Assembly: GCA_003184365.1 (NCBI GenBank)
Contig: NKYR01000144.1
Location: forward strand, 379-64,378
DNA: 64,000 bases
Reading direction: 5' to 3'
DNA from: Evernia prunastri
Lineage: Eukaryota > Ascomycota > Lecanoromycetes > Lecanorales > Parmeliaceae
Shown: positions 1-9,272 of the stretch, piece after piece
Numbering within the stretch: position 1 is the first letter of the stretch
Layout: every line of letters begins with the position of its first letter
Notes under the pieces: model-generated
The model's input: only the letters and a program-made list of their open reading frames with translations
What the model was told of the DNA's origin: nothing
Databases searched by the model: none
Program-made: the position numbers and the translations under genes

Positions 1-546
1 AAGAATTAAAATTGTTAGACTAACTTATATAATAGAAGTATAGAAGTCAGACTAGAGTTGTATAGCAATGTGAACTTAGTAGAGTATATATATATATATA
101 TAGTATATATATCTAGATGATAAGACTAATTCTTAAGAAAGAAAAATCAGAAACACGAGAATATGCGCTCTTTAAGCTTCTTCGCCAAGGAATCGCTTGA
201 TATGCGTATGTCAAGCATTTGCGGCTTAGGCGAATATATGCACTACTACCTCTTTTTGGCCTGCGCCTAACAGTTAATAAGATAGTCTATATAAGACGTG
301 AACTTTTTTAGATAATTCTTATAATAAGTGTCTGAGATAGTCTTATTATTGATTTGTTATAGAACGAAAGAAGTGTTATAAAATTTATCGTAAGTCGATA
401 TTTGAAACGACTCTCTTCAGCGCGACTTTAGCTTTTCTATATTCTTTTAATAGAGTATAGCTAAATCGTTTACATAATATATAATCTCGATGATACTTTA
501 ATTATATCGAACAGTCGTATTATTCTTTTAATAATCTAATTTAGCT
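1..546. other. AT-rich subtelomeric relic DNA, no gene
   Basis: AT-rich, with TATA runs and no usable reading frame. It looks like decayed repeat DNA of the kind RIP leaves near chromosome ends. I could not recognise a specific element in it. The LTR that starts at 547 interrupts or abuts it. Confidence 0.5.
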
Positions 547-769
547 TGTCAGAACCGTGCCCAGAGTCAAGTCTAATGGGGGTAAATTGAATAAGACAAC
601 TAGATAAGGAGGAAATATGTACAGAAGAAGAGCGCTTAAATACTAGGAAGAATCCCCGCTAGCCTATGTGTCAATGGGAATGTGTCAATAACCAATAAAC
701 ACTCTATGTGCTAGACACATAGCCATAAACACTCCCTATGTGCCTGACACCTAGGGTACGTCCGTAACA
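547..769 (-). repeat. LTR copy 1 (223 bp)
   Basis: Direct repeat with TGT...ACA ends. It is longer than the partner at 1312-1502 because a segment around 716-748 is duplicated. In the minus-strand orientation of the element this is the 3' LTR. Confidence 0.8.
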
Positions 770-916
770 CTACCCCCCCCCTCAGGCAAGCGATGCCCCA
801 GCGCTGTAGATTGGCCTGCGAGTCGTCTGCGAGCAGAAAGGATAAAAATAGTGGCGAGACCCCGGAGATTTCGGAGACGGCGGGGCCGCTTTGACTTGGC
901 AACAGCGTTGTGCGGC

Positions 917-917
917 N
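917..917. other. Assembly gap (single N)
   Basis: One ambiguous base inside the body of the LTR element. The Gag-like frame is coherent on one side only, so it more likely marks a collapsed gap than one uncertain base. Confidence 0.6.
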
Positions 918-1311
918 CGATCTTTCGTTTGTTTTAAGAGGCTGCTGGCTCCTTGTTGAATTTCCTTGAGAGACTCTTGCAGTTCTGTCATATCAAGTGG
1001 AGTAGCCTCGTTTACCGCGCTCAAATTTGCCATGTTGAGAGGAAGTTAGCTCTGAAAGTTTGTTTGTTGGGGGGGGATTGGTTTGCACGAATGCTGGGGT
1101 GCTTGCACGTATGCAGCGAGACCTCCTCGTAAGGGGTTTTCCTTGTGGTCAACAAGTCCTAGCCACGAATGGTTCGTTTTGCCTGTAGGTAGGCCACACC
1201 CGAGTGTCCAATGATCTGCTATCGAAACAGCTTCACAACGGTCCCGTTTGACAATTTTATTTTACTGTTCGCTTGCCAGTACGAACGGAAGGGTGGATGA
1301 TCTAGTTGTAG

Positions 1312-1502
1312 TGTCAGAACCGTGCCCGGAGTCAAGTCTAATGGGGGTAAATTGAATAAGACAACTAGATAAGGAGGAAATATGTACAGAAGAAGAGCGC
1401 TTAAATACTAGGAAGAATCCCCGCTAGCCTATGTGTCAATGGGAATGTGTCAATAACCAATAAACACTCTATGTGCTAGACACCTAGGGTACGTCCGTAA
1501 CA
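1312..1502 (-). repeat. LTR copy 2 (191 bp)
   Basis: Nearly identical to 547-769 apart from the missing 32-base internal duplication. In the minus-strand orientation this is the 5' LTR. Confidence 0.8.
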
Positions 1503-2287
1503 GCCCCCCTTCTTTTGGTGCGTCGTTCCGTACTTCGTACTTTAGTACACGAAGGACCATAAACGTTTCCACTCACCTTTAATTCTCTAACCACTATGAC
1601 CAGGGTCGTGAGTAGTAATAAGTCTGTTCAAAATATCTGAGAGCGTTAATTGCCATCTTTTCAAATGGTGATGGAGGGTACCTCCAGCATCTGTTTTAGT
1701 GCTATTAAGATTCGGAGCTGACACATGAAATGAATCGAGAGGCTCCTTCGGCAAGGTGGCAGTCATACCGAGAGTTTTGATCAGGTCGTAGTCTTGGAGG
1801 ATCTCATGCCCTTTCTTGCTTGGTTTAAGAGCCGTATGATCGCCACTCTTCGCGTGAACCGTAGAGGGACGCAGGCTTTGGGTGCAGGCTGTTAATCTTT
1901 ACGTGTGCCTGCTGCCTCCAGGGGTTGATAGAATTGACTGGTGTTCATGTCTATTAAGGTCATTATAAGACACAAATGCCAAATCTAACCAGAGATTATA
2001 GATAAAATGGAAGGGTTTTGACTGGAGAGTCTGGAAGGGAAATCCTATGTGACATGAGAGGATGAGAAGAGGGTTATTACATACCCCGAGCTGCCCAGCT
2101 ATCCACTGCAATCACCTCAGCATGCAAAATCTCTTCATCTCTCCTCTCCCCCCTTCCTCCCTCTTAAGACCATCTATCGCCGATCTCCAGATATTCACCT
2201 TACAGCAAGTTGCACGCCCCAGCGCAGCTGTTGACCATTGGAACCTCGTGTGCGATTCACGTCCCATACAGACTGAGCCTTCCTCAA
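1503..2287. other. Subtelomeric spacer, no gene seen
   Basis: About 780 bases of mixed composition between the LTR element and the telomere tract. The open frames are short and show no family resemblance. I see nothing functional in it. Confidence 0.5.
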
Positions 2288-2434
2288 GGGTTAGGGTTAG
2301 GGTTAGGGTTAGGGTTAGGGTTAGGGTTAGGGTTAGGGTTAGGGTTAGGGTTAGGGTTAGGGTTAGGGTTAGGGTTAGGGTTAGGGTTAGGGTTAGGGTT
2401 AGGGTTAGGGTTAGGGTTAGGGTTAGGGTTAGGG
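2288..2434 (+). repeat. Telomeric TTAGGG array, 24 units
   Basis: From 2291 to 2434 there are exactly 24 uninterrupted TTAGGG units, preceded by a partial AAGGG. This is the telomere repeat of most filamentous fungi. The G-rich strand reads rightward, so the array is oriented as the right-hand end of the DNA to its left. It stops at a unit boundary directly before the N at 2435, and ordinary sequence follows. Either a contig end was joined to another contig, or this is an interstitial telomere. The apparent frames through it are repeat artefacts. Confidence 0.95.
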
Positions 2435-2435
2435 N
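2435..2435. other. Assembly gap at telomere end (single N)
   Basis: A single N sits directly after the last TTAGGG unit and before a G-rich stretch. Its position suggests a scaffold join. Confidence 0.7.
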
Positions 2436-3329
2436 GGAAGGGGGGGGGGGCAAGGATCGCTTGCGGCGGCGCTAAGTAGGTGGGGTGCGGCGCCCTTAGA
2501 TTGTCTGGATTGTGAGCAAAGGTGCAAGGGAAAGTGATGCGTAAGTGTTGCAAATTAAGTTGCAGCACTTATGTTTACACCATGTTTTGTGTTTTTGGTA
2601 CTTGTTGCATTTCTGGCAGTAGGACGTACTCTAGGTATGAGTCTGCAGGTGAGTATGTAAGAAATTGGCTTGCTGACGAGAACACCTTGCAGCGAGCTAA
2701 GCGTACCAAGGAGCTAAAGGAACACCTTCCACCAATCTTAAACAACGTGCCTCGCGTGCCTCGAGGCACAATTAAGACGAATGAAAGAAGAAATTATATT
2801 CCATCCTCCAACGAGAACGTATCAGCCTTTTTCCCCCCTCCTCCTCCTCCTCCTCCTTCTCCTCCTTCCTCCTCTACTCATTCTTGGCAAAAAATAAAAC
2901 AAAAAACAAAAAATTAAATTAAAAAATAGATAAAAAAGCCACATTGAGGTTCAGATTTGTTACCTTGTACTGGCAACCATCTCACACGTGGCAGACCTAA
3001 GATTGGGACTTGTGGGGGCTTTCCCTTTGCGGTATGTGCTTGCTTGCAAACATTCAGGGTCCAACCTCCATTCTCGTTGGAGGGATTCCGAATGTCGGTG
3101 TAGCTGGCGACAGGGTGTGTTGGTGGTCTGCCTCTCTCTCTACTCAGATATAGCTACCTCTCTTATTACTTACCATTGCTGTCGCCTGATATATATCTCT
3201 CGTTCTTCCCCCATCTACCCATCTTCTCATTATCCATCCATCCTTCCTCATTCTCCTCTTCCATCACCTAGACACCGTCTTGACTAACCTAAGTACCTGC
3301 AATACTTGATTATTTGCTCTTCATCCTTC
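2436..3329. other. Spacer upstream of the bZIP gene
   Basis: About 890 bases without a convincing gene. It holds a CTC/CCT-rich run near 2837-2880 and an A-rich stretch near 2890-2935. The last few hundred bases, pyrimidine-rich from about 3130, are probably the promoter and 5' leader of the bZIP gene at 3330. Confidence 0.5.
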
Positions 3330-4073
3330 ATGGATCAGATGTACATGATCCCTGCCACTGAGTACTGCGCATCGCCAATGTCGTTCCCAAATGTTCCCGA
3401 GCTGCTATCTTGCTCATTCGATGACGTCTCAACCGATCCAAGTCCCAGCCCTCCGATGGTGAGTCCGCCAAACGCTTGCTCCGTTATCCCCGAACACTGA
3501 CCGGGCATCTTTCTTTCAGATGTATGGTAGCCTCAACAGCCGTTACAACACATACCCAAGTCCGACGTCCTATCCTCAATACATCGACTCCCAGCCACAA
3601 GTCGTCAACTCCATCGAATTCACAGATCTCACTCAGCCTCAACTGGAAGACCGACGGAGAAGGCGCTCGAATACACAACAGGATAAAGAGAGCGTCTCGA
3701 ATATGCGCATCGTAAGTGTCGATGGACTCCGCTCAGGCCGTTCACCTCGGCTAATCCACATCAGCGTCGCCGCGCCCAAAACCGAGCCTCGCAGCGCGCC
3801 TTCCGCGAACGCAAAGAAAAGCACGTTCAACACCTCGAACATGAACTCGAGGAGCTCGAGACGAAGCACCAGAATCTGTCTAGATCTTACACCGATCTTG
3901 ACAGCAGACACGCGAAGCTGAAGCAGGAGGTCAAACAGCTGCGGGGGGAGCTCGAATCGGTCAAGTCGTCGCGAGAAGGCTCCGTCAACGAGAGTTCCCA
4001 GTCGAGCAACTTCTTCGATCCCTTCCCGTCTGATAATAATTTCTTCGGCCGCGGGACCGAAGAGCGGCTCTGA
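3330..4073 (+). CDS. Yap/AP-1-like bZIP transcription factor
   Basis: Three exons, 3330-3458, 3520-3711 and 3765-4073, with clean GT-AG introns, give 209 aa. The third exon encodes the DNA-binding part: a basic region reading RRRAQNRASQRAFRERK (about residues 108-124), followed by a leucine-zipper coiled coil over the next 50 residues. The NRxxQRAFR core is that of the fungal Yap/AP-1 class, which binds AP-1-like sites. The N-terminal half is Ser/Pro/Tyr-rich and low in complexity, as activation regions often are. The C-terminus lacks the two cysteine-rich domains of Yap1/NapA, so redox sensing of that type is unlikely. It is more like the short Yap-like regulators of secondary metabolism or stress (RsmA type), but that assignment is inference. 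The start is the first in-frame ATG after a pyrimidine-rich leader. Confidence 0.85.
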
Positions 4074-4541
4074 TCACTCCCTCTACCTCGTCCTTTCTCG
4101 GCCCTGCTGGAGGAAGATTGGGCTGTGCGGGTATGGCGTAGGTCGGGTCTTGCTGTCCAGATTACGGGTTGTCATGTCTTGCACTTTAGCGCGGATACCG
4201 CAGTGGTGGCGGTAGGAGTGGCAGCAGGCAAGGGCTGTCACATGGGAAGGATAGGGAAAGCTGGGCGCTGGGGCGTTTTGGAAATGGTTGCCTGTGCCGT
4301 TAAACGAATTCTTCTAGATTCCTTGGCCAACTTTTGTTGACCTCGTAACTGTACAATGACACAATAATTTTGCTGGAGAAAGTGCACGCTCATGTCGGGC
4401 GGGACGCGTATGCGGTATGTAGTATGTACGATGTACTATGTATATTGACAAAGTATCTGTAGAGGGATACCTTAGGTACATTAGTTTCGCGTGGTCCGTT
4501 GCCTTGCAGCTTGCCGTTGAGATTCTGCAATCAATGTTCAC

Positions 4542-4571
4542 CCTTACCTTACCTTACCTTACCTTACCTTA
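4542..4571 (+). repeat. (CCTTA)6 tandem repeat
   Basis: Six perfect CCTTA units. The same word recurs in other intergenic regions of this window, for example near 12840-13020 and 13640, and at the termini of the short transposons. Confidence 0.9.
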
Positions 4572-4927
4572 ATGTTAAGTGGACCGCTTTCAACCTTAAA
4601 AGAAGATTCCCTACTCTATTACAAATTATGCGAGTCTTTTTCTTGTTTTCTTGTTTTCTTGTTCTCTCATTTTCTCGTGTTCTTCACTAGAGTACTACTG
4701 CTTGCCCAGTCTTTTCATACTCTAGTTATACCTACTTACCTATTGTTTTTATTACTCTACGTACATGGCTTCATGTCCGAGCGCAACATTCGCTGCCTCA
4801 GAGGCTCACACCGCTTGCTTTGGTTTGCTTTGGTTTTCTTTGGCTTTCTTCACCGAATTACCGTATTTGCCATACTAGATAGGTAAGCCCCGCATCGAGT
4901 TGTAGCCATAGCATACACGCGGCCACA

Positions 4928-4933
4928 TCTCTG

Positions 4934-4973
<40 letters not shown>

Positions 4974-4983
4974 TCTCTCCCTC
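4928..4983 (+). repeat. CT microsatellite
   Basis: Nearly pure CT dinucleotide run with a few interruptions, in non-coding DNA. Confidence 0.9.
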
Positions 4984-5328
4984 CTTATCAGTAAGCAACT
5001 ATCTTTCCCCTCCATGCCTTTAGGGAAGAAGAGGTCGGTGGTAGGGTAGGAAAGTAGCCAAAAAAGCCAGCTGCGTACGAGGCGCGGAACATGATTATTT
5101 AATATTATTATTTAATTGTTTATTTGATACGTAACTTAATATTATTAATCGCGGGAAAGCCCCGCCCGGAGTTGTAGTAATTGTGATGAATGATGATTGA
5201 TCTCGGTCTTCCCGCTGATACAATCCACAATCATACAGGGAAAAGCAGGAATGCTTGAATAGTACTAGTACAAGGGTTTCAAAAAAGCCTCATCACATGC
5301 CCTGCGCGAGCTGGTTACCTGACGTGGT

Positions 5329-5356
5329 CAAGACTCAAGACTCAAGACTCAAGACT
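5329..5356 (+). repeat. (CAAGACT)4 tandem repeat
   Basis: Four exact 7-base units in tandem, in non-coding DNA. Confidence 0.9.
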
Positions 5357-5407
5357 CATAATTTCGCATGCATACATCAATCGTTCTTGCTGCAGCATTA
5401 ACTACCT

Positions 5408-5755
5408 ATTACTTGAATTTTATTTGGTGTTATTGGATGACAGGAAGACCATCCTTTCCTCTCTCTTCGTCTTCTCCTCCTCCTTCTTATTCTTCTTCTT
5501 CTTCTTCTTCTTCTTCTTCTTCTTCTCTCCCCGCTTCTTGTTTCTTGATTCTTGATTCTTGTTTCCTTTTCCTTTTTCCNATTACTTGAATTTTATTTGG
5601 TGTTATTGGATGACAGGAAGACCATCCTTTCCTCTCTCTTCGTCTTCTCCTCCTCCTTCTTATTCTTCTTCTTCTTCTTCTTCTTCTTCTTCTTCTTCTT
5701 CTCTCCCCGCTTCTTGTTTCTTGATTCTTGATTCTTGTTTCCTTTTCCTTTTTCC
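5408..5755 (+). repeat. Direct duplication across a gap
   Basis: Bases 5408-5579 (172) and 5581-5755 (175) are the same sequence on either side of the N at 5580. They differ only by one extra TTC unit in an internal TTC microsatellite. An identical sequence ending exactly at an N is the mark of two contig ends that overlap but were not merged. Confidence 0.9.
5580..5580. other. Assembly gap (single N)
   Basis: Single N placed exactly between the two copies of the 172/175-base duplication. Confidence 0.85.
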
Positions 5756-6621
5756 CCCCCACAAGAGCGGTCTGGAATGGGCCAACGAACCATGCAGATT
5801 GCAGACGTTGACGTGCATGTCCCTCATCCCCGCTTCTGCGTCTGCACTCTGCAGCATTGTCTATATCGAGTACTCGCATCCGCTACCCTGCAAAGGCTTC
5901 AAACGATTCTGCGCCTTGTCGGTTCTCCCGAGGTCGGGCAACCATGCTTGTTTGCTGTTACCTTGCGGAGCCTCCACCGCCTTTTCCCTTTCTTTTTCCT
6001 TGGCAACTACTCACTCTGATCGAATGCCTTGCATACAAGCCGTCACATCTTCTCCACTCCTCGGCCCTACCAACACGTGTATGATCCGAAATGCTGTACC
6101 TATTTACATTACGACACTACTAGCGTTATTACAGACTTGAACCACCATCTTGTAACAAAGCTTAAGCAAATCAAAGACCGCGTTAGAAGCTGGTAGATGC
6201 CAATCGGCTTTACGCTTCCAAGGTAGACACGGAGCTCAGAACAAAGCGAACGAACCACAGATTACAGCTGCGACTGAGCTCCATCTTTTCGACTGGGGTA
6301 AGTCTCAACCGCTCAGTGACCGAGCCAAACGCGAAAACTGCCCAGCGCTCCAACAAAGTCCATGGTACCCCTGACATCTCCAGAGGAGATGGAGCTTGGT
6401 AAACGGATCTTGAGTCCGAGGCAGAGTGCTGGTGACATGAACGGGAACCAGAAGTGGACTAGGACACTTGACCTGGGAGCAAGAGACGGCGCACTCTAGT
6501 CTTGTATCATTAAAGTTCGAGAGGATTCTTTAAGGTTGATTTAAATGATTGATTGACCATCTCCTCCACCGAGGGGAGTGAATAGCCGTCTGGATAGAAA
6601 CGAGGTGGTAGGAGCTTAGTA

Positions 6622-7800
6622 TTACGAGTGTCCATGGACGAAGTTCCTGATCAGTCTAGCAAAAGGTGCGGCGATAAGCTCATCGAATCTGAGGCGAACA
6701 ACTTGTATCCGAGAGGGCGATAGCGTTTGAATAATCACGTTGCAGCCGTTGGAGTAAGGATCTCTTTTCCATTGTTTTCGAACATCGTGCTTGTAAATAC
6801 TATCAATGAGCTTCCCAAAATCGCTGAGGACGCCAATGTCCAACCCTAGCTCTTCACGCATGAGGCTAAAAAAAAGTCGTTCGTGTCGTTAGCTCTCAAC
6901 AGCCACTCCTCGACTCATTATCCCGTAATGTGGAATGCTTCTCTAGCTGCAAGCTTTGGATCAACCACCTCTCCCACCATCGTCTCACTGCTAGTACGGC
7001 ATCTCTGCCATCGTCTCTGTCTTCCTTCCCGTCAGGATTTCCCAATATAGAAGTATAGAACCAGAATACGCCAGCGACCCAGGTCGCTACGGCTATAGCA
7101 ACGGCGTACAGAGGAGAGAGCATGGAGATAAGGACAAGCACCGCAATGCCGCTAGTCTCGCAATGGGTAGGATCACGTATGTCGTAGGAAGAGTATACGA
7201 GCCGGAGCTGTAAGACGAGTAGCGGCGAGAGGAAATGACGAAAATGTACGCAAATCGGCATTTGCTTCAAGCAGAAGCACAGTGGAAAGAGCAGCAAAAG
7301 TAGCGTGCCCATGAGGAGGGTGTAAAGTGCTGCTGGTAGTGCAAGAAGCGGCGATAGGGCGGAGAGGTAGATCTGTTGGTTCCGTATACACATTAGTGAG
7401 AGAAGAAATCTTTATTAGAAGCGGGACTGCCTACCAAGATCCAAACAGCATGCTCTTTTGGCCCGTCGTCGTCCCCATCGTCCTCGTAATCAGCATAGGT
7501 AACCCTTGAATGATTGTAAGGCAGAGTGTGGGAAAGGCGTGGATGCCGTTCAAACAACCCCTTTTCTGGATCGTGTAGGCTAGGTGGTGTGTTAAATGGG
7601 GGTCCAATTCCATTCTGAAAAGAATTGTCTTGGGACTCAATCCCTCTCCAAGGAAGGTATATTGCTGCTGGCGGTCTCGGAGACCTCCGTCCGGCAGCTG
7701 GCCCGGATGTAGCTTGGTCGCCAGCAGTCACAGACAATTGGGAGAAACCATTCCCTTGAAGCTTTGCACTGCCATCAACCATGATGAGAGTATCACACAT
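6622..7800 (-). CDS. Predicted multi-pass membrane protein, unknown family
   Basis: I do not recognise the family. Exon 1 (7435-7800) is hydrophilic, with a proline-rich stretch and an acidic EDDGDDD segment. A 62-base intron with a good acceptor and a CTAAT branch-like motif joins it in frame to exon 2 (7372 to about 6907). Exon 2 encodes two or three hydrophobic segments: a long Leu-rich one just after the junction and another 90-100 residues on. A third exon (to 6622, about 75 residues, charged) is likely but its junction is unsure: the T-rich acceptor at about 6868 gives an early stop, while one at 6851 keeps the frame. The start could also be the ATG at 7782. Likely a lineage-restricted fungal protein; function not inferable. 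Confidence 0.45.
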
Positions 7801-8411
7801 GGAACAGCGAAGACGGGACGGGCCAAGAGAAGGGCAACGAGTTGAGAGAAAGAAGAGGAGAAGACGGTGGACGAAGCAGCCTCATGTTGAAAACAGAGTA
7901 TCTGGCCGGTCTTGGTAGAGAAGACAAGGCAGGCATTATTGAGGGGAGATTATTTAAGATGGCGGTCTTGGAGCCAAGCAGCAAAGTCTTGGAAGTCTTG
8001 GAAGTCTTGTCGCTGCTTGGCAAACAGGGGGAGCAGCTTGCATGGGGGTGGCACCGGTGACTGTGGGAAGAGCCAGTCGACGGCAAGCACGTCTTTGGTT
8101 AGATAGGGTCGCATCGACTTTGCATCAACGGTGCACCGCAAGCAGCGTCGCATGTTCTGACCAGATTTCGAGTGGACTTTCGGCTCAAAGCGTCCAAAAT
8201 TCTGAGCACCGGAGAGAGCGGAAAGTCAAGGGGAACAAGGCGAACTCCTACCTTACCCTCGTACCTAACTAAGGTGCTAAGATACGCTAGTACTAGCCCT
8301 AGCCCTACCTTACTCTTTCGAACTCCTTCTCCGCTTTGCACCCGTATTGGCATCTGATACATCAGACATCAATTGAAACTTGCCCCCGTGATATTATTTG
8401 TATCCTTCCTA

Positions 8412-8465
<54 letters not shown>

Positions 8466-9272
8466 ATGCTAATTTCCTTGGCCCATCGAAGTCCATGAAG
8501 TAACAGGTCTGCAGCAAAAGTTCCGCACACGCCGAGACTCTTATGCCAAGATATTGGATAACCGATGACTGAGGAAGGAGGAGGCTGGGGGATGTCTGGG
8601 CAATAGTACACTTAGAAGTGTATCCCCATTGCATCATTCATCATTAACTTCCAGGACATACTTTACCTTAGAAGTTAGGCCTACTGATTAGTTACGGTCA
8701 AAGGGAAACTAGGCAAGAAAAAATATCTTACGCACCAAAGGTCCTGGACAGTTCAGTACCTGGTTGTTGCAGACATCCGTACGGAGGGTGGAAGGTCTGC
8801 ACCAAAATTTTCGTGCCATGACGTCGGATAACGCCCCGCCTGAAGGATCATTTAGACAAGAAGCTCAAAGATGCTTCGGGAATGCACCTATATCGCGCCA
8901 AATCCGAGGCTTACTACCTAAAAGGAACCTCTAAATCAACTCGGATAATTCGTATTGTAATCTTAGCTATAGACATTCAAGGCGCAAAAATCCTCACAGT
9001 ACTCCCCTTGCATCTTCGCCGTCGGAACCTAGCAAGCTCCGCGCGCGGCTCGATGCTCTGTCGAAACCCGCTTATGTTGGGTAACAGCTCGCATCTCATA
9101 TAAACACGGATTGTATCCATGTGCTCCAAAACTCCGAGGTCATGCTGGGAATCGAAACGGTATCTGGAGTTTGGAATGCCTACGCTAATTTATAAAGCTA
9201 GTCACAACTTTAGCACAGCATTGCTGCCAGGACGGGAGTGGATTAAGACTTACGTATACGGGCAAAAACCAA
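7801..9272. other. Intergenic region with ACT microsatellite
   Basis: About 1.5 kb without a convincing gene, between the start of the membrane protein gene and the end of the Cyc8 gene. It holds an ACT trinucleotide array near 8415-8463 and a short CTTGGAAGT repeat near 7985-8010. Small open frames on both strands are overlapping and unsupported. Confidence 0.5.
8415..8463 (+). repeat. (ACT)n microsatellite
   Basis: About 14 ACT/TAC units with one early interruption. It would read as a serine run on the other strand and is non-coding. Confidence 0.9.

Larger units (their letters stand above)
547..1502 (-). mobile_element. LTR retrotransposon remnant with a gap
   Basis: Two near-identical direct repeats, 547-769 and 1312-1502, begin TGTCAGAACC and end TCCGTAACA, so they have the TG...CA ends of LTRs. 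The left copy carries a 32-base internal duplication. Reading on the minus strand, a G-rich tract (770-782) sits just before the far LTR, as a polypurine tract would. A frame starting at 1033 resembles the start of a Gag polyprotein but breaks at the N at 917. The internal region is only 542 bases, so either most of gag-pol is lost or it is collapsed at the N. No target-site duplication is visible (TAGCT left, GCCCC right) and no standard TGG primer-binding site was seen. Confidence 0.75.
4074..6621. other. Long low-complexity intergenic region
   Basis: About 2.5 kb with no convincing gene. It contains CCTTA units, a CT microsatellite, a CAAGACT 7-mer array, TTC runs and the duplicated sequence around the N at 5580. 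Frames reported here are serine- or glutamate-runs from the microsatellites. Confidence 0.6.

Noticed and set aside
2062..2568. Open frames of Val-Arg, Gly-Leu, Leu-Thr and Asn-Pro repeats
   Set aside because: They are translations of the telomere array in each frame and have no biological support.
4880..5200. Similar words GCCCCGC...GAGTTGTAG at about 4888 and 5160 as a transposon pair
   Set aside because: They are direct, short and imperfect, with no inverted ends or target duplication.
5368..5880. Long serine-rich and Arg/Glu-rich frames on both strands
   Set aside because: They come from TTC microsatellites in a sequence duplicated around an assembly gap.
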